DNA of 34,547 nt from Streptomyces rochei. GTDB taxonomy: Bacteria > Actinomycetota > Actinomycetes > Streptomycetales > Streptomycetaceae. The translations under genes and the position numbers were made by a program. Below the pieces are notes generated by a model that had not been told where the DNA came from, ran no database searches, and saw nothing but the letters and a program-made list of their open reading frames with translations. Shown piece after piece: positions 7,609-15,072 of the stretch. The DNA lies in contig MUMD01000192.1 in the NCBI GenBank assembly GCA_002155895.1, positions 1-34,547 on the forward strand, written 5' to 3'. Every line of letters starts with the position of its first letter. Position 1 is the stretch's first letter.

Positions 7609-7806
7609 TCAGGAGGGAAGGGACAGCCGGTACCTGGTCCGCCCACCCAGGAGTTCGCGTCCGGTGACCATTTCCGGCTCGATCCGGACGAGAACCTCGT
7701 CGGGCCAGGCTACCCACGGACAAGGGCCGACCCTCTTCAGCCGGTCGTGATCGGCGGATTCGGTCACCACGGAAGTGAGCCCGGTGACGACGACGGTCCA
7801 GCCCGC
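7609..7806 (-). pseudogene. Pyridoxamine 5'-phosphate oxidase-like C-terminal remnant
   Basis: Reading the minus strand directly after the alcohol dehydrogenase stop gives an uninterrupted 65-codon frame: AGWTVVVTGLTSVVTESAD, then DRLKRVGPCPWVAWPDEVLVRIEPEMVTGREL and a TGA at 7609-7611 (written here in parts of the frame: RVGPCPW, AWPDEVLVRIEP, EMVTGREL). This is the second half of a small FMN-binding PPOx family protein (the GWSVLVTG, W.P....VRI.PE.VTGR pattern). The N-terminal half and a start codon are absent, because the dehydrogenase gene ends only 10 bases before the first recognisable residue. I infer that a deletion fused the dehydrogenase gene to the tail of a former PPOx neighbour. 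PPOx proteins are frequent members of DevR/OsdR-type stress islands. Confidence 0.75.
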
Positions 7807-7816
7807 GTGCGCCGCC

Positions 7817-8887
7817 TCACACCGTCCTGGGTGCGACGACTTCCCGGCGCGGACCGCCGAGGACCACCTTCAGCGCTCCGGTGTCCGCGGCGCCGGCGAA
7901 GACCCCGTACGCCTCTTCCATGCGCTCCAGCGGGAAGGTGTGGGTCACCAGCTGGGCCGTGGGAAGGCGACCGGACGCCGCCATGCGCAGCAGCGTGGGT
8001 GTGGAGCGGGTGTCGACCAGGCCGGTGGTGATCGTGACGTTCTTGATCCACAGGTCTTCCAGGTGCAGGGTCGCCGGCTTGCCGTGCACGCCGACGTTGG
8101 CGACGTGCCCGCCCGGGCGCACCATGCGGGTGCACATCTCGAACGTCTCGGGTACGCCCACGGCCTCGATGACGACATCGGCGCCGAGTCCCCCGGTCAG
8201 GTCGGCGACCAGTTGCTCCGGGGTCTCCCGGGCGTCGGCCACCGCGTCGGCACCGAGTTTCCTGGCGGCCTCCAGCCGAGCACCGGCCAGATCCACGGCG
8301 ATGATGCGCTCGGGCGCGAACAGCCGTGCCGTGGCGACGGCGGCCAGTCCGATGGGCCCGGCGCCCACCACGACGACGGTGTCACCGGGGCGGACGCTCC
8401 CGTTGAGCACACCCACCTCGTAGGCCGTCGGGAAGATGTCGGCCAGCAGTACGGCGTCCTGATCGGTGACCGCGCCAGGCAGAGGGTGCACGGAGAGGTC
8501 CGCGTACGGAACACGTACGTACTCCGCCTGTGTGCCGTCGATCAGGTGGCCGAGGATCCAGCCCCCTCCGCCGAGGCACTGGCCGTACACGCCCTCACGG
8601 CAGTAGCGGCACCTTCCGCAGGCGGTGATGCAGGAAACCAGGACGCGGTCTCCCGGACGTACGGTGCGCACGTCCGTGCCGACCTCGACGATCTCGCCGA
8701 CCGCCTCGTGGCCGAGGACGGTTCCGGGGCGCACCTCGGGAACGTCCCCTTTCAGGATGTGCAGGTCCGTCCCACAGATGGTGACGGCGTCGACCCGGAC
8801 CACCGCGTCGGTAGGGTCCTTGAGGTCCGGGTCGGGTATGTCCTCCCACGCGGACCGGCCCGGCCCGTGGAACACGTAACCCTTCAT
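7817..8887 (-). CDS. Zinc-dependent alcohol dehydrogenase
   Basis: A 356-residue medium-chain dehydrogenase. Catalytic zinc ligands appear as Cys in VTICGTDLHILKGD and the GHEAVGEIVEVG motif; the structural zinc lobe has four cysteines in CGRCRYCREGVYGQC. The Rossmann fold starts at VVVVGAGPIGLAAV (about residue 165-180), with IAVDLAGARLEAARKLGAD giving the acidic residue expected for NAD preference. It converts alcohols and aldehydes with NAD(H), possibly for fermentative redox balance. It is transcribed alone from the region 8888-9411, which contains a perfect GGGCCGGTCGGCCC-type site 137 bases upstream. The stop lies 11 bases before the PPOx remnant. The exact substrate is not evident. Confidence 0.93.
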   Translation of the reverse strand: MKGYVFHGPGRSAWEDIPDPDLKDPTDAVVRVDAVTICGTDLHILKGDVPEVRPGTVLGHEAVGEIVEVGTDVRTVRPGDRVLVSCITACGRCRYCREGVYGQCLGGGGWILGHLIDGTQAEYVRVPYADLSVHPLPGAVTDQDAVLLADIFPTAYEVGVLNGSVRPGDTVVVVGAGPIGLAAVATARLFAPERIIAVDLAGARLEAARKLGADAVADARETPEQLVADLTGGLGADVVIEAVGVPETFEMCTRMVRPGGHVANVGVHGKPATLHLEDLWIKNVTITTGLVDTRSTPTLLRMAASGRLPTAQLVTHTFPLERMEEAYGVFAGAADTGALKVVLGGPRREVVAPRTV

Positions 8888-9411
8888 CGCGATGCTCACC
8901 CTCTCTTCGCTCGGGAGCATCCGGAGCCTCACTGACCAGTCTTCGCCGGGCGGGCCCTCGACCGTCGGTGCGACGGGGATTGCTCCACGACTCCAGACTC
9001 TCCCGGAGTACGCGCACGCGCTTGGGCCGGTCGGCCCTCGCGCCCGGCCTGTCGGCCCCGTCGGCCTCCGGTCAAGGCCGGCCGACCCTGCCGGCCGGAA
9101 CCGTGTGCCTCTGCCCCACCCGGTGAGTGCGCGATGCAGTCGCGGTGCAGGTGGTGACAGCCGCCACCGACCCAGAAGGTGCGTCATGTGCTCCCTGAGT
9201 CGCACGGAAGCCGATCCGCGTCCGGCTCACGACGTCGAACGGCTCGAACTCCTCCGGCCCCGCACTCCTTGGCCGGATGCGCCGAACGGGCCGATGCCGC
9301 CGTGGCCCGCTCAGCCGCGGCGTCGAGCGGCCCACCGCTGACGAACGCACCATCTCCGACATGCCGGGTCACCCTCTTCAGAGGGTCGGTCCGCTGCTCA
9401 GTGCTGTCTCC
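8888..9411. other. ADH promoter region, no gene seen
   Basis: This 524-base interval separates the ends/starts of two minus-strand units. I see no credible gene. It carries a GGGCCGGTCGGCCC palindrome (9024-9037), neighbouring CGGCC-rich repeats to about 9100, and a further imperfect GCGCCGAACGGGCC word at 9281-9294. No clear terminator was found after the Pat-like gene, whose stop is at 9412. Confidence 0.45.
9024..9037. promoter_or_regulatory. Perfect-arm DevR-box-like palindrome upstream of ADH
   Basis: GGGCCG (9024-9029), GT, CGGCCC (9032-9037): perfect 6-base arms around two central bases. It is about 137 bases upstream of the dehydrogenase start. It is the best match to the recurrent GGGCCGNNCGGCCC word found near several genes here. 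Confidence 0.48.
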
Positions 9412-12102
9412 TCAGCGGAGGCGGCGCAGATACGGGTCCTGCGGACGGCACGGCAGCAGGCGTGCACGGGCGTCCAGGACCATGAGCCCACCGGATGTCG
9501 CGAGGACCGGGTTGAAGTCGGCCTCGGCCAGCTGCGGCAGGTCCTCGGACATCCGGGAGAGCCGGTGGAGCAGTTGCTCCAGGCCGTCGAGGTCGACGGG
9601 GTCCGAGCCGGCCGAGCCGAAGAGCAGCGGAGCACAGCGCGGTGAGGTGATCAGGTCGTGCACGTCCAGGTCGGTGAGCGGGGCGAGACGGGCTGCCCGG
9701 TCGGCGAACACCTCCGTGGCGGTGCCGCCCAGTCCGAATACGACCAGCGGTCCGAAGACCTGGTCCTGGACGACACCGGCGAGCAGTTCGGTGCCACGTT
9801 CCGCCAGCGGTTGCACGAGGGCCCCGCTCATCAGCCCGGCGAAGCGTGTCCGGAGGTCCCGGTAGGCGCCCCGTACCTGGGATTCGCCCCGCAGATCGAG
9901 ATGAACGGCACGCTGCGCGCTCTTGTGCACCAGTCCCGGCCAGTACGCCTTCAGGACGACCCGGCCGTCCGGGCCGCCCAGACGCTCCGCGGCACGTACG
10001 GCGTCGTCCTCGGTCTCCGCCCACGCCCATGGGGACTGGGGGATGCCGTAGCACTTCAGGAGTTCGGCGCACGTCCGCGGTCCGAGCCAGCCGCCGTCCG
10101 GGTGTGCGGTGAGCCAGCCGTCGGCCAGGGCGTGCGCGCGTCGGGTGTCGATGCCGTCCGGGGTCCGCCTGGTGCCGGGCGGGCGGGCCAGCCAGGCCGT
10201 CCGGCGGGCGGCGTGGGCCAGCGCGCGTGCCGCCGCGTGCGGTTCGGCGTAGGAGGGAATCGCTCCGCCTTCGCCGGCCGGCAGCAAGCGCACGGGCACG
10301 TCCTGTTCCAGGCGGACCAGGACGACAGGGATGCGCCGTCTGCCGGGGCCCTGGGTGACGGCTCGTGCCAGGTCGTCACCGGTCGCGGCGGCCACAGCCG
10401 TGGGGACGAGGGCGACCACGACGGCGCCGACACCGCGGTGGGTGGTGAGCCGGTCGAGGCAATCGCGCAGTTCGTCCTCGGTGACAGCGGCGGTGACGTC
10501 CACCGGATTGCCGACGGCGGCCCCGTCGGGCAGCACGGCAAGCAGGTCCTGAACCAGTTCGGGGGTGGGAGCAGGCAGGAGGAGTCCCGCCTCCACACAC
10601 GCGTCCGCGGCCAGTACACCGGCCCCGCCCGCGTTGGTGACGACGGCGACCTTGTTCCCGGCGGGCAGAGGCTGAGCATGGAACAGGGCTGCCGTCTCCA
10701 GCAGTTCTCCGATGGAGCGGGTCGCGGTGATGCCGGCCTGGGTGAACAGCGCCTGCCTGGTCAGGGTGCCGGTGGCCGCGGCGGCACTGTGCGAGGCGGC
10801 GGCACGACGGCCCGCGTCGGTGCGGCCGGCGTCGACGGTCAGCAACGGCATCCGGCGGGTGACCCGCCGGGCGGTACGGGAGAAAGCCCGCGGATTGCCG
10901 AAGGACTCCAGGTGCAGCAGAGCGAGATCGGTGACGCCGTCGTTCTCCCACCACTGGAGCAGATCGTTGCCGCTGACGTCGTACTTGTCGCCGAGCGAGG
11001 CGAACGTCGACACCCCGATACCCAGGCGGGACAGCCCGTCGAGCAGGGCGATGCCGACACCGCCGGACTGGACGGCGATACCCGCGGTCCCGCGGCTCGG
11101 ATGTGCGGCGGCGAAGGTCGCGTCCATCCGCAGCGCCGGGTCGGTGTTGGCGACACCCAGACAGTTCGGGCCGACCAGACGCATACCGTGGGTGCGGCAC
11201 GCGGTGAGCAGTGCCTGTGCCTGAGCGGGGTCAAGACCTGCCGACACGACCACCAGGGCATGCGCGCCCGCCTTCCCGGAGTCCTCCGCCACGCTCGGCA
11301 CGGCGGCGGCCGGGGTGGCGATCACGACGAGGTCGGGCGGGACGGGCAGCGTCGTGACCGCGGGGTACGACGGAACGCCGAGGAGTGCGTGGGCATGCGG
11401 GTTCACGGCGAACAACCGGCCGGTGAAGTCGCCGGTACGCAGGTGGCGGAGCACGGCGCGTCCCACGGAGCCGGGCCGTCGGCCGGCCCCGACGACGGCG
11501 ACCGTCCGCGGCCTGAACAGAGGTTCCATGCTGGCCACGTCCGCGGTGCGCCCGCGGTTCTCCACCGCCTCCAGATAGGTGTCGTCCTGATCGAGCGCGA
11601 TGGTGCAGCGTGTCTCGGGTCCGTCGGTGCGGTGGGTGACGCGCAGCCCTAGATCGGTGAACAGACGGAGCACTTCCCGGTTCTCGCTGAGTGCGTCGGC
11701 CACGAAACACGTGAGGCCGTCGGCCCGGGCGGCGGACGCCAGGTGCTCGATGAGCAGGGTGCCCACGCCGTGGTGGTGCAAGCGGTCCGCGACGGCGACG
11801 GCCAGCTCGGCCGATCCCCGCTCCTCCCCTTCGTCGTACTCCGCGAGGCCGATGATCCGCCCCCGCAGCTCCGCCACAAGCGCCCGGTGGCCTGCGCGGG
11901 GCGGCTCACAGGCGTGGTCTGCGGCGAGTGCGGCGGAGTGAGGACTCACGGCGAAGAAACGCATCCGCAGGTTCTCGGGTGACATCTCCTCGTAGAGCCG
12001 ATGGAGCTGATCGTGGTCCTCGGGTTCCACGGCGCGGATACGGACGGTGGTGCCGTCCGCCAGCAGGGCGTGGATCGAGGGACGTCCCAGAGCATCCGTC
12101 AT
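9412..12102 (-). CDS. Pat-like protein: GNAT fused to NDP-forming acyl-CoA synthetase
   Basis: An 896-residue protein. Residues about 15-170 form a GNAT acetyltransferase domain (VRIRAVEPEDHDQLHRLYEEMS at the start; the acetyl-CoA loop is HHHGVGTLLIEHLA). Residues about 200-660 form the CoA-binding and ligase domains of ADP-forming acyl-CoA synthetases (TVAVVGAGRRPGSVGRAVLRHL, LVGPNCLGVANT, GIAVQSGGVG), and about 680-890 an ATP-grasp domain (VVLKAYWPGLVHKSAQRAV, FGPLVVFGLGG). The GNAT-first order matches S. lividans PatA, which acetylates acyl-CoA synthetases; Salmonella Pat has the reverse order. The loop ASHSAAAATG keeps the His at the phospho-histidine position of active synthetases. It is the last gene of an operon with two USP genes. 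The start follows GAGAGGAGAGATCG. Whether it acts as acetyltransferase, synthetase or both is open. Confidence 0.9.
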   Translation of the reverse strand: MTDALGRPSIHALLADGTTVRIRAVEPEDHDQLHRLYEEMSPENLRMRFFAVSPHSAALAADHACEPPRAGHRALVAELRGRIIGLAEYDEGEERGSAELAVAVADRLHHHGVGTLLIEHLASAARADGLTCFVADALSENREVLRLFTDLGLRVTHRTDGPETRCTIALDQDDTYLEAVENRGRTADVASMEPLFRPRTVAVVGAGRRPGSVGRAVLRHLRTGDFTGRLFAVNPHAHALLGVPSYPAVTTLPVPPDLVVIATPAAAVPSVAEDSGKAGAHALVVVSAGLDPAQAQALLTACRTHGMRLVGPNCLGVANTDPALRMDATFAAAHPSRGTAGIAVQSGGVGIALLDGLSRLGIGVSTFASLGDKYDVSGNDLLQWWENDGVTDLALLHLESFGNPRAFSRTARRVTRRMPLLTVDAGRTDAGRRAAASHSAAAATGTLTRQALFTQAGITATRSIGELLETAALFHAQPLPAGNKVAVVTNAGGAGVLAADACVEAGLLLPAPTPELVQDLLAVLPDGAAVGNPVDVTAAVTEDELRDCLDRLTTHRGVGAVVVALVPTAVAAATGDDLARAVTQGPGRRRIPVVLVRLEQDVPVRLLPAGEGGAIPSYAEPHAAARALAHAARRTAWLARPPGTRRTPDGIDTRRAHALADGWLTAHPDGGWLGPRTCAELLKCYGIPQSPWAWAETEDDAVRAAERLGGPDGRVVLKAYWPGLVHKSAQRAVHLDLRGESQVRGAYRDLRTRFAGLMSGALVQPLAERGTELLAGVVQDQVFGPLVVFGLGGTATEVFADRAARLAPLTDLDVHDLITSPRCAPLLFGSAGSDPVDLDGLEQLLHRLSRMSEDLPQLAEADFNPVLATSGGLMVLDARARLLPCRPQDPYLRRLR

Positions 12103-12193
12103 CGATCTCTCCTCTCGCCGGGGCCGGGTTGCTTCGAACGGCCCCGTCGCTCCATCACTCCGGTGAAGGCGGCCCGGTAGCCGGGCGTCGGGC

Positions 12194-13045
12194 TCACCGC
12201 TGCTCCGGCACGACGACGACCGGGCAGGCCGAGCGGTGCAGTACGGAGTGGGCGACCCGGCCGAGCCGTCCATGGGCGCGACGGCCGATCACCATCAGGT
12301 CGGCCCCGGAGGAAGCAGCGGGCAGCACGCTGCGGGCCGGGCCCTCGGCGGTGCGCCGACGCACAGCGATGTCGGACGGTGCGTACTCCAAGGCCGCTTC
12401 CAGCTCCTTGGCTGCCCGCTCCTCGTACAACCGGGCGGGCTCCCCCGTCAGCAGTGGGTGATCAACCGTCTCATGGGCGGGGCAGCGCCACGCCCGCACG
12501 ACGGTCAGCGGCACGCGCCGCAGGCGTGCCTCAGTGAAGGCGAACTGCAGGACGGACGTCGGTGCGTCGCCGAGACCGACAATGATCCTTCCGTGCCGTC
12601 CGGCGACAGCTCGGTCGTCGTGGTTGCCGCGCAGCACGACGACCGGGCAGTCGCTCGCGGCGGCCACGGTCCGGCTGACGGAGCCCAGCAGCCTGTCCGC
12701 GACGCCACTGCGGCCGCGGTTGCCCACGACGATCATGGACGCGTTGCGTCCCGCGCACACCAGACCATGCTCAGCCTCGTCGGGCACCGTTTCGGTGGTG
12801 ACGAGGAGGTCGGGGCGCCGACGTCGGGCGCGCTCGGCGGCAGCCCGGAGGATGTCCTCAGCTTCCACCCGCGCGATCGGCTTGCCGAGTTCGCGGGCGA
12901 GCGCCGATCCTTCATACCGCTCCCACAGGGCTCCATAGAGCACGAGGAGGGACACCCCGTGCAAGGCGGCCTCGTCGGCGGCCCAGTCGACGGCCCGCAG
13001 GCTGGGTTCGGAGCCGTCCACGCCGGCCACCAGTGGCAGATACAT
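12194..13045 (-). CDS. Tandem universal stress protein (USP A)
   Basis: A 283-residue protein with two USP folds; the ATG follows CGAGGAGGAGGCGTC. Domain 1 (about 1-140) begins LPLVAGVDGSEPSLRAVDWA and ends with the ATP-binding loop VVGNRGRSGVADRLLGSVS (G-2x-G-9x-G-S). Domain 2 (about 148-282) starts GRIIVGLGDAPTSVLQFAF and ends VIGRRAHGRLGRVAHSVLH, where the loop deviates from the consensus. Double-USP proteins are the most abundant members of the mycobacterial DosR regulon and bind ATP. It lies 28 bases after the second USP gene and 91 bases before the Pat-like gene, in one operon. The physiological partner is unknown. Confidence 0.93.
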   Translation of the reverse strand: MYLPLVAGVDGSEPSLRAVDWAADEAALHGVSLLVLYGALWERYEGSALARELGKPIARVEAEDILRAAAERARRRRPDLLVTTETVPDEAEHGLVCAGRNASMIVVGNRGRSGVADRLLGSVSRTVAAASDCPVVVLRGNHDDRAVAGRHGRIIVGLGDAPTSVLQFAFTEARLRRVPLTVVRAWRCPAHETVDHPLLTGEPARLYEERAAKELEAALEYAPSDIAVRRRTAEGPARSVLPAASSGADLMVIGRRAHGRLGRVAHSVLHRSACPVVVVPEQR

Positions 13046-13073
13046 GACGCCTCCTCCTCGCGATGGGGACCCG

Positions 13074-13979
13074 TCAGGGGTGCGCGACGACGGCGACGGG
13101 TGCGGTGGCGTGGTGCAGCACCGCATGGGTGACGGCGCCGATGTGGGCGCCGAACGGGTTGCGGCGGATGCGCCTGCCGACGACCACCAGGGACGCGTCG
13201 TGTGCGACGTCGACCAGGTGGCGGGCGGGGCTGCCGGAGCGGGACACCTCGATGACCTCGACGCCCGGGTACCTCTGCCGCCAGGGCAGGATCACCCGGG
13301 TGAGGTCGGCCGCCTTCCTGCGGGCCACCCCCTCGTCGGGCAGGGACCCGGCGGCCAGCACATAGGGGTAGTAGGGCGGCAGTTGCCAGCCGCTGACCAC
13401 GTGCAACGCCGTTCTGCGGCGCTGTGCCTCCTCGAAAGCGAAGGCGAGCACGTTGTCGTCAGGGCTGTCGATGCCGATGCCGACCACGACCGGCCGGAAA
13501 GCGGTGGCCGCGGACGGGATCCCTGCGGGATCCAGGACGTGTTCGTCGGCCGCCATCTCACCGGCCCGTACGAGGACCACGGGGATCTCGGCCTGGGCGA
13601 TCACGGACTGTCCGACAGAACCGACGAGGAACCCACCGAGTCCGCTCAGGGCGCGCGAACCGAGGACAAGCAGTTCCGCCTCCTCGATGGCTTCGACCAG
13701 CGTGTTTGCCGGTGGGCCGGACCGCTGGTCGCAGCTCACCTCAAGACCGGGGTGGCGCAGTCGGAGCCCTTCGCCCATCTTCCGTGGGACTTGCCGGGTC
13801 CAGTACTGGTGGGTTTCGGTGCCGAGGATCGGGTCCTCGGCCATGGGCGCTGGAACCGGCTCCCACACGTGCAGCAGCCGAACCGGCAGGTCGCGCAACC
13901 CGGCCTCGCGGGCCGCCCACTCGGCGGCGGCGCGGCTCTCAGGTGAGCCGTCGATCCCCACCGTGATCGTGCGCGTCAT
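13074..13979 (-). CDS. Tandem universal stress protein (USP B), first gene of USP-USP-Pat operon
   Basis: A 301-residue double USP protein whose start is fixed by AGGAGGTGGGCAGC before the ATG. Domain 1 runs about 1-145 (TITVGIDGSPESRAAAEWA to LVLGSRALSGLGGFLVGSVGQ), domain 2 about 158-300 (RPVVVGIGIDSPDDNVLAFAF to VVVGRRIRRNPFGAHIGAVTH). The first ATP loop is close to the consensus; the second has diverged. It heads a minus-strand operon with the gene at 12194-13045 and the Pat-like gene. Upstream, at 14042-14056 and 14071-14084, lie two palindromic words resembling DevR boxes, 63-105 bases before the start. Confidence 0.93.
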   Translation of the reverse strand: MTRTITVGIDGSPESRAAAEWAAREAGLRDLPVRLLHVWEPVPAPMAEDPILGTETHQYWTRQVPRKMGEGLRLRHPGLEVSCDQRSGPPANTLVEAIEEAELLVLGSRALSGLGGFLVGSVGQSVIAQAEIPVVLVRAGEMAADEHVLDPAGIPSAATAFRPVVVGIGIDSPDDNVLAFAFEEAQRRRTALHVVSGWQLPPYYPYVLAAGSLPDEGVARRKAADLTRVILPWRQRYPGVEVIEVSRSGSPARHLVDVAHDASLVVVGRRIRRNPFGAHIGAVTHAVLHHATAPVAVVAHP

Positions 13980-14041
13980 GCTGCCCACCTCCTGGGTCGG
14001 TCTTCTGATTCCAGCGTGTCCCGCGTCCGGTCCCAGGAACA

Positions 14042-14056
14042 GGGACCGCAGGTCCC
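14042..14056. promoter_or_regulatory. GGGAC-N5-GTCCC palindrome upstream of USP B
   Basis: GGGACCGCAGGTCCC: arms GGGACC and GGTCCC around three bases, 63 bases before the USP B start. A sister site GGGACCTTCAGTCCC precedes USP C (16055-16069). The mycobacterial DosR box core is GGGAC-N4-GTCCC, so spacing differs by one base. Confidence 0.5.
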
Positions 14057-14070
14057 CGGTCGCGGCCGAG

Positions 14071-14086
14071 AGTCCCTTTCGGCCTA
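14071..14086. promoter_or_regulatory. Second DevR-box-like site upstream of USP B
   Basis: AGTCCCTTTCGGCCTA; read on the minus strand it is TAGGCCGAAAGGGACT, which mixes the GGCCGAA half of the sites near the CBS genes with the GGGAC half of the site at 14042. It lies about 92-107 bases upstream of the USP B start. Confidence 0.4.
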
Positions 14087-14099
14087 CCCGTAGAGCGAG

Positions 14100-14589
14100 C
14101 CCGTCGCCGGGCCCGTCCCACGCAACACACCCGCGTTCAACGCAGCCACTTCCGGTCGCGGACGACCGGACGACGGGCCCACAACCGACCGAGGCCGAGT
14201 GGGCCGCAGGCGGATGCAGCGGCCGGGACCATCCACATAGCGTCATCATGACGGTGCCCGCGCGGGCCCCGAGACGCAGTGCCACCGGGTGGTCAGCGCG
14301 ACACCGACGCCGAGCCGACCCAGCATCGCGAACAGCCAGTCCGCCCGGGCCGCGCCGGCCCACCGTGGAGGGTGCACTCCATCGGGCGGACGACGACTTT
14401 GCCGAGTAGGCCTTCGGTCGGCGAGCCCTGGTCGATCCAGCCCTGGTGGGACGGGGTGGCGTAGCCGAGGCCGAAGGTCCTGCCCACAGGAAGAAGGTGG
14501 AAGCCCGTGGTCCTGCGAGGGTGCTCATGCGCGCCATGAGGTGGTCCCTACAGGGAAAGTCCGGTCGCTTCCGGAAGACGCGCACTCTG
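14100..14589 (-). other. Decayed stretch with an unidentified protein-like frame
   Basis: Between the USP B promoter and the regulator remnant I find no intact gene. On the minus strand, about 14495-14370, one frame reads TFGLGYATPSHQGWIDQGS followed by PTEGLLGKVVVRPME, which looks like real protein rather than GC noise and appears to continue from STLAGPRASTFFLWAG in another frame. I do not recognise the family; the LGKVVVRP ending is reminiscent of quinone oxidoreductase C-termini, but that is weak. It is probably another gene fragment. Confidence 0.3.
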
Positions 14590-15005
14590 ACAGGCCGGGC
14601 GCGACGCCACACCGGGTTCTCGACGGTCTTCTCGGCCAGGTCGAGGCGCTGGCCGATCTGCCGGTCGGTCAGGCCCTCTCCGATGAGGGCCGGAAGGTCC
14701 CGCTCGCGCTCGGTCAGACCGGGCATCGCTTCCGGCGCCTCCCTTCGTTCCTCACCACCCGCAGCCGCGCCACCGGTTTCGCCGTGGCGCTCGGGTCCAG
14801 CAACGACTGGCCGCGGGCCACGGTGTGCACGGCGGAGACCCAATCGGAGCCCTCGATCTGTTTCAGGACGTACCCGGCCGCGCCCGCCATGATCGAGTCG
14901 AGCAACGTTTCCTCATCGTCGAACGAGGCCAGCCTCAGACAGGCCGGGCCCGGCATGCGCACGTCCGGCACTGCCACGTCCGCACGCAGCGCGGGAACGG
15001 GGCCA
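14590..15005 (-). pseudogene. Broken DevR/OsdR-type NarL response regulator
   Basis: Minus-strand remnants of one response regulator in two frames. About 15004-14750 encode the second half of a receiver: ALRADVAVPDVRMPG, CLRLASFDDEETLLDSIMAG, AAGYVLKQIEGSDWVSAV, then ARGQSLLDPSATA; this closely follows DevR/DosR-type receivers. After a frameshift near 14760, about 14726-14597 encode the LuxR-type helix-turn-helix: MPGLTERERDLPALIGEG, LTDRQIGQRLDLAEKTVEN. Missing are the first third of the receiver with its acidic pocket, part of the region after the phospho-acceptor segment, and the final helix after EKTVEN. No sensor kinase of the GAF-containing DevS type is next to it. In Streptomyces and mycobacteria this regulator activates the USP/CBS/nitroreductase genes seen around it, so its loss here is notable. 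Confidence 0.82.
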
Positions 15006-15016
15006 GGGCCAGTCGT

Positions 15017-15061
15017 CCATCCGGTGCGCGGCGCCGGTCTGCGGCACCGCGCACCGGATGG
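15017..15061 (-). terminator. 15-bp stem terminator after USP C
   Basis: CCATCCGGTGCGCGG at 15017-15031 pairs perfectly with CCGCGCACCGGATGG at 15047-15061 around a 15-base loop, beginning 12 bases beyond the USP C stop. It separates that gene from the regulator remnant. Confidence 0.8.
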
Positions 15062-15072
15062 TCCGGCAGGTG

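Noticed and set aside
7587-7613. Two copies of TGCAGCTCAGG 16 bases apart
   Set aside because: They lie at the end of the PPOx remnant, there are only two copies, and no function is suggested; probably a small duplication.
9658-11652. 664-codon open frame on the plus strand
   Set aside because: It runs antisense to the Pat-like gene, whose domains are unmistakable on the minus strand; the plus translation has no motifs.
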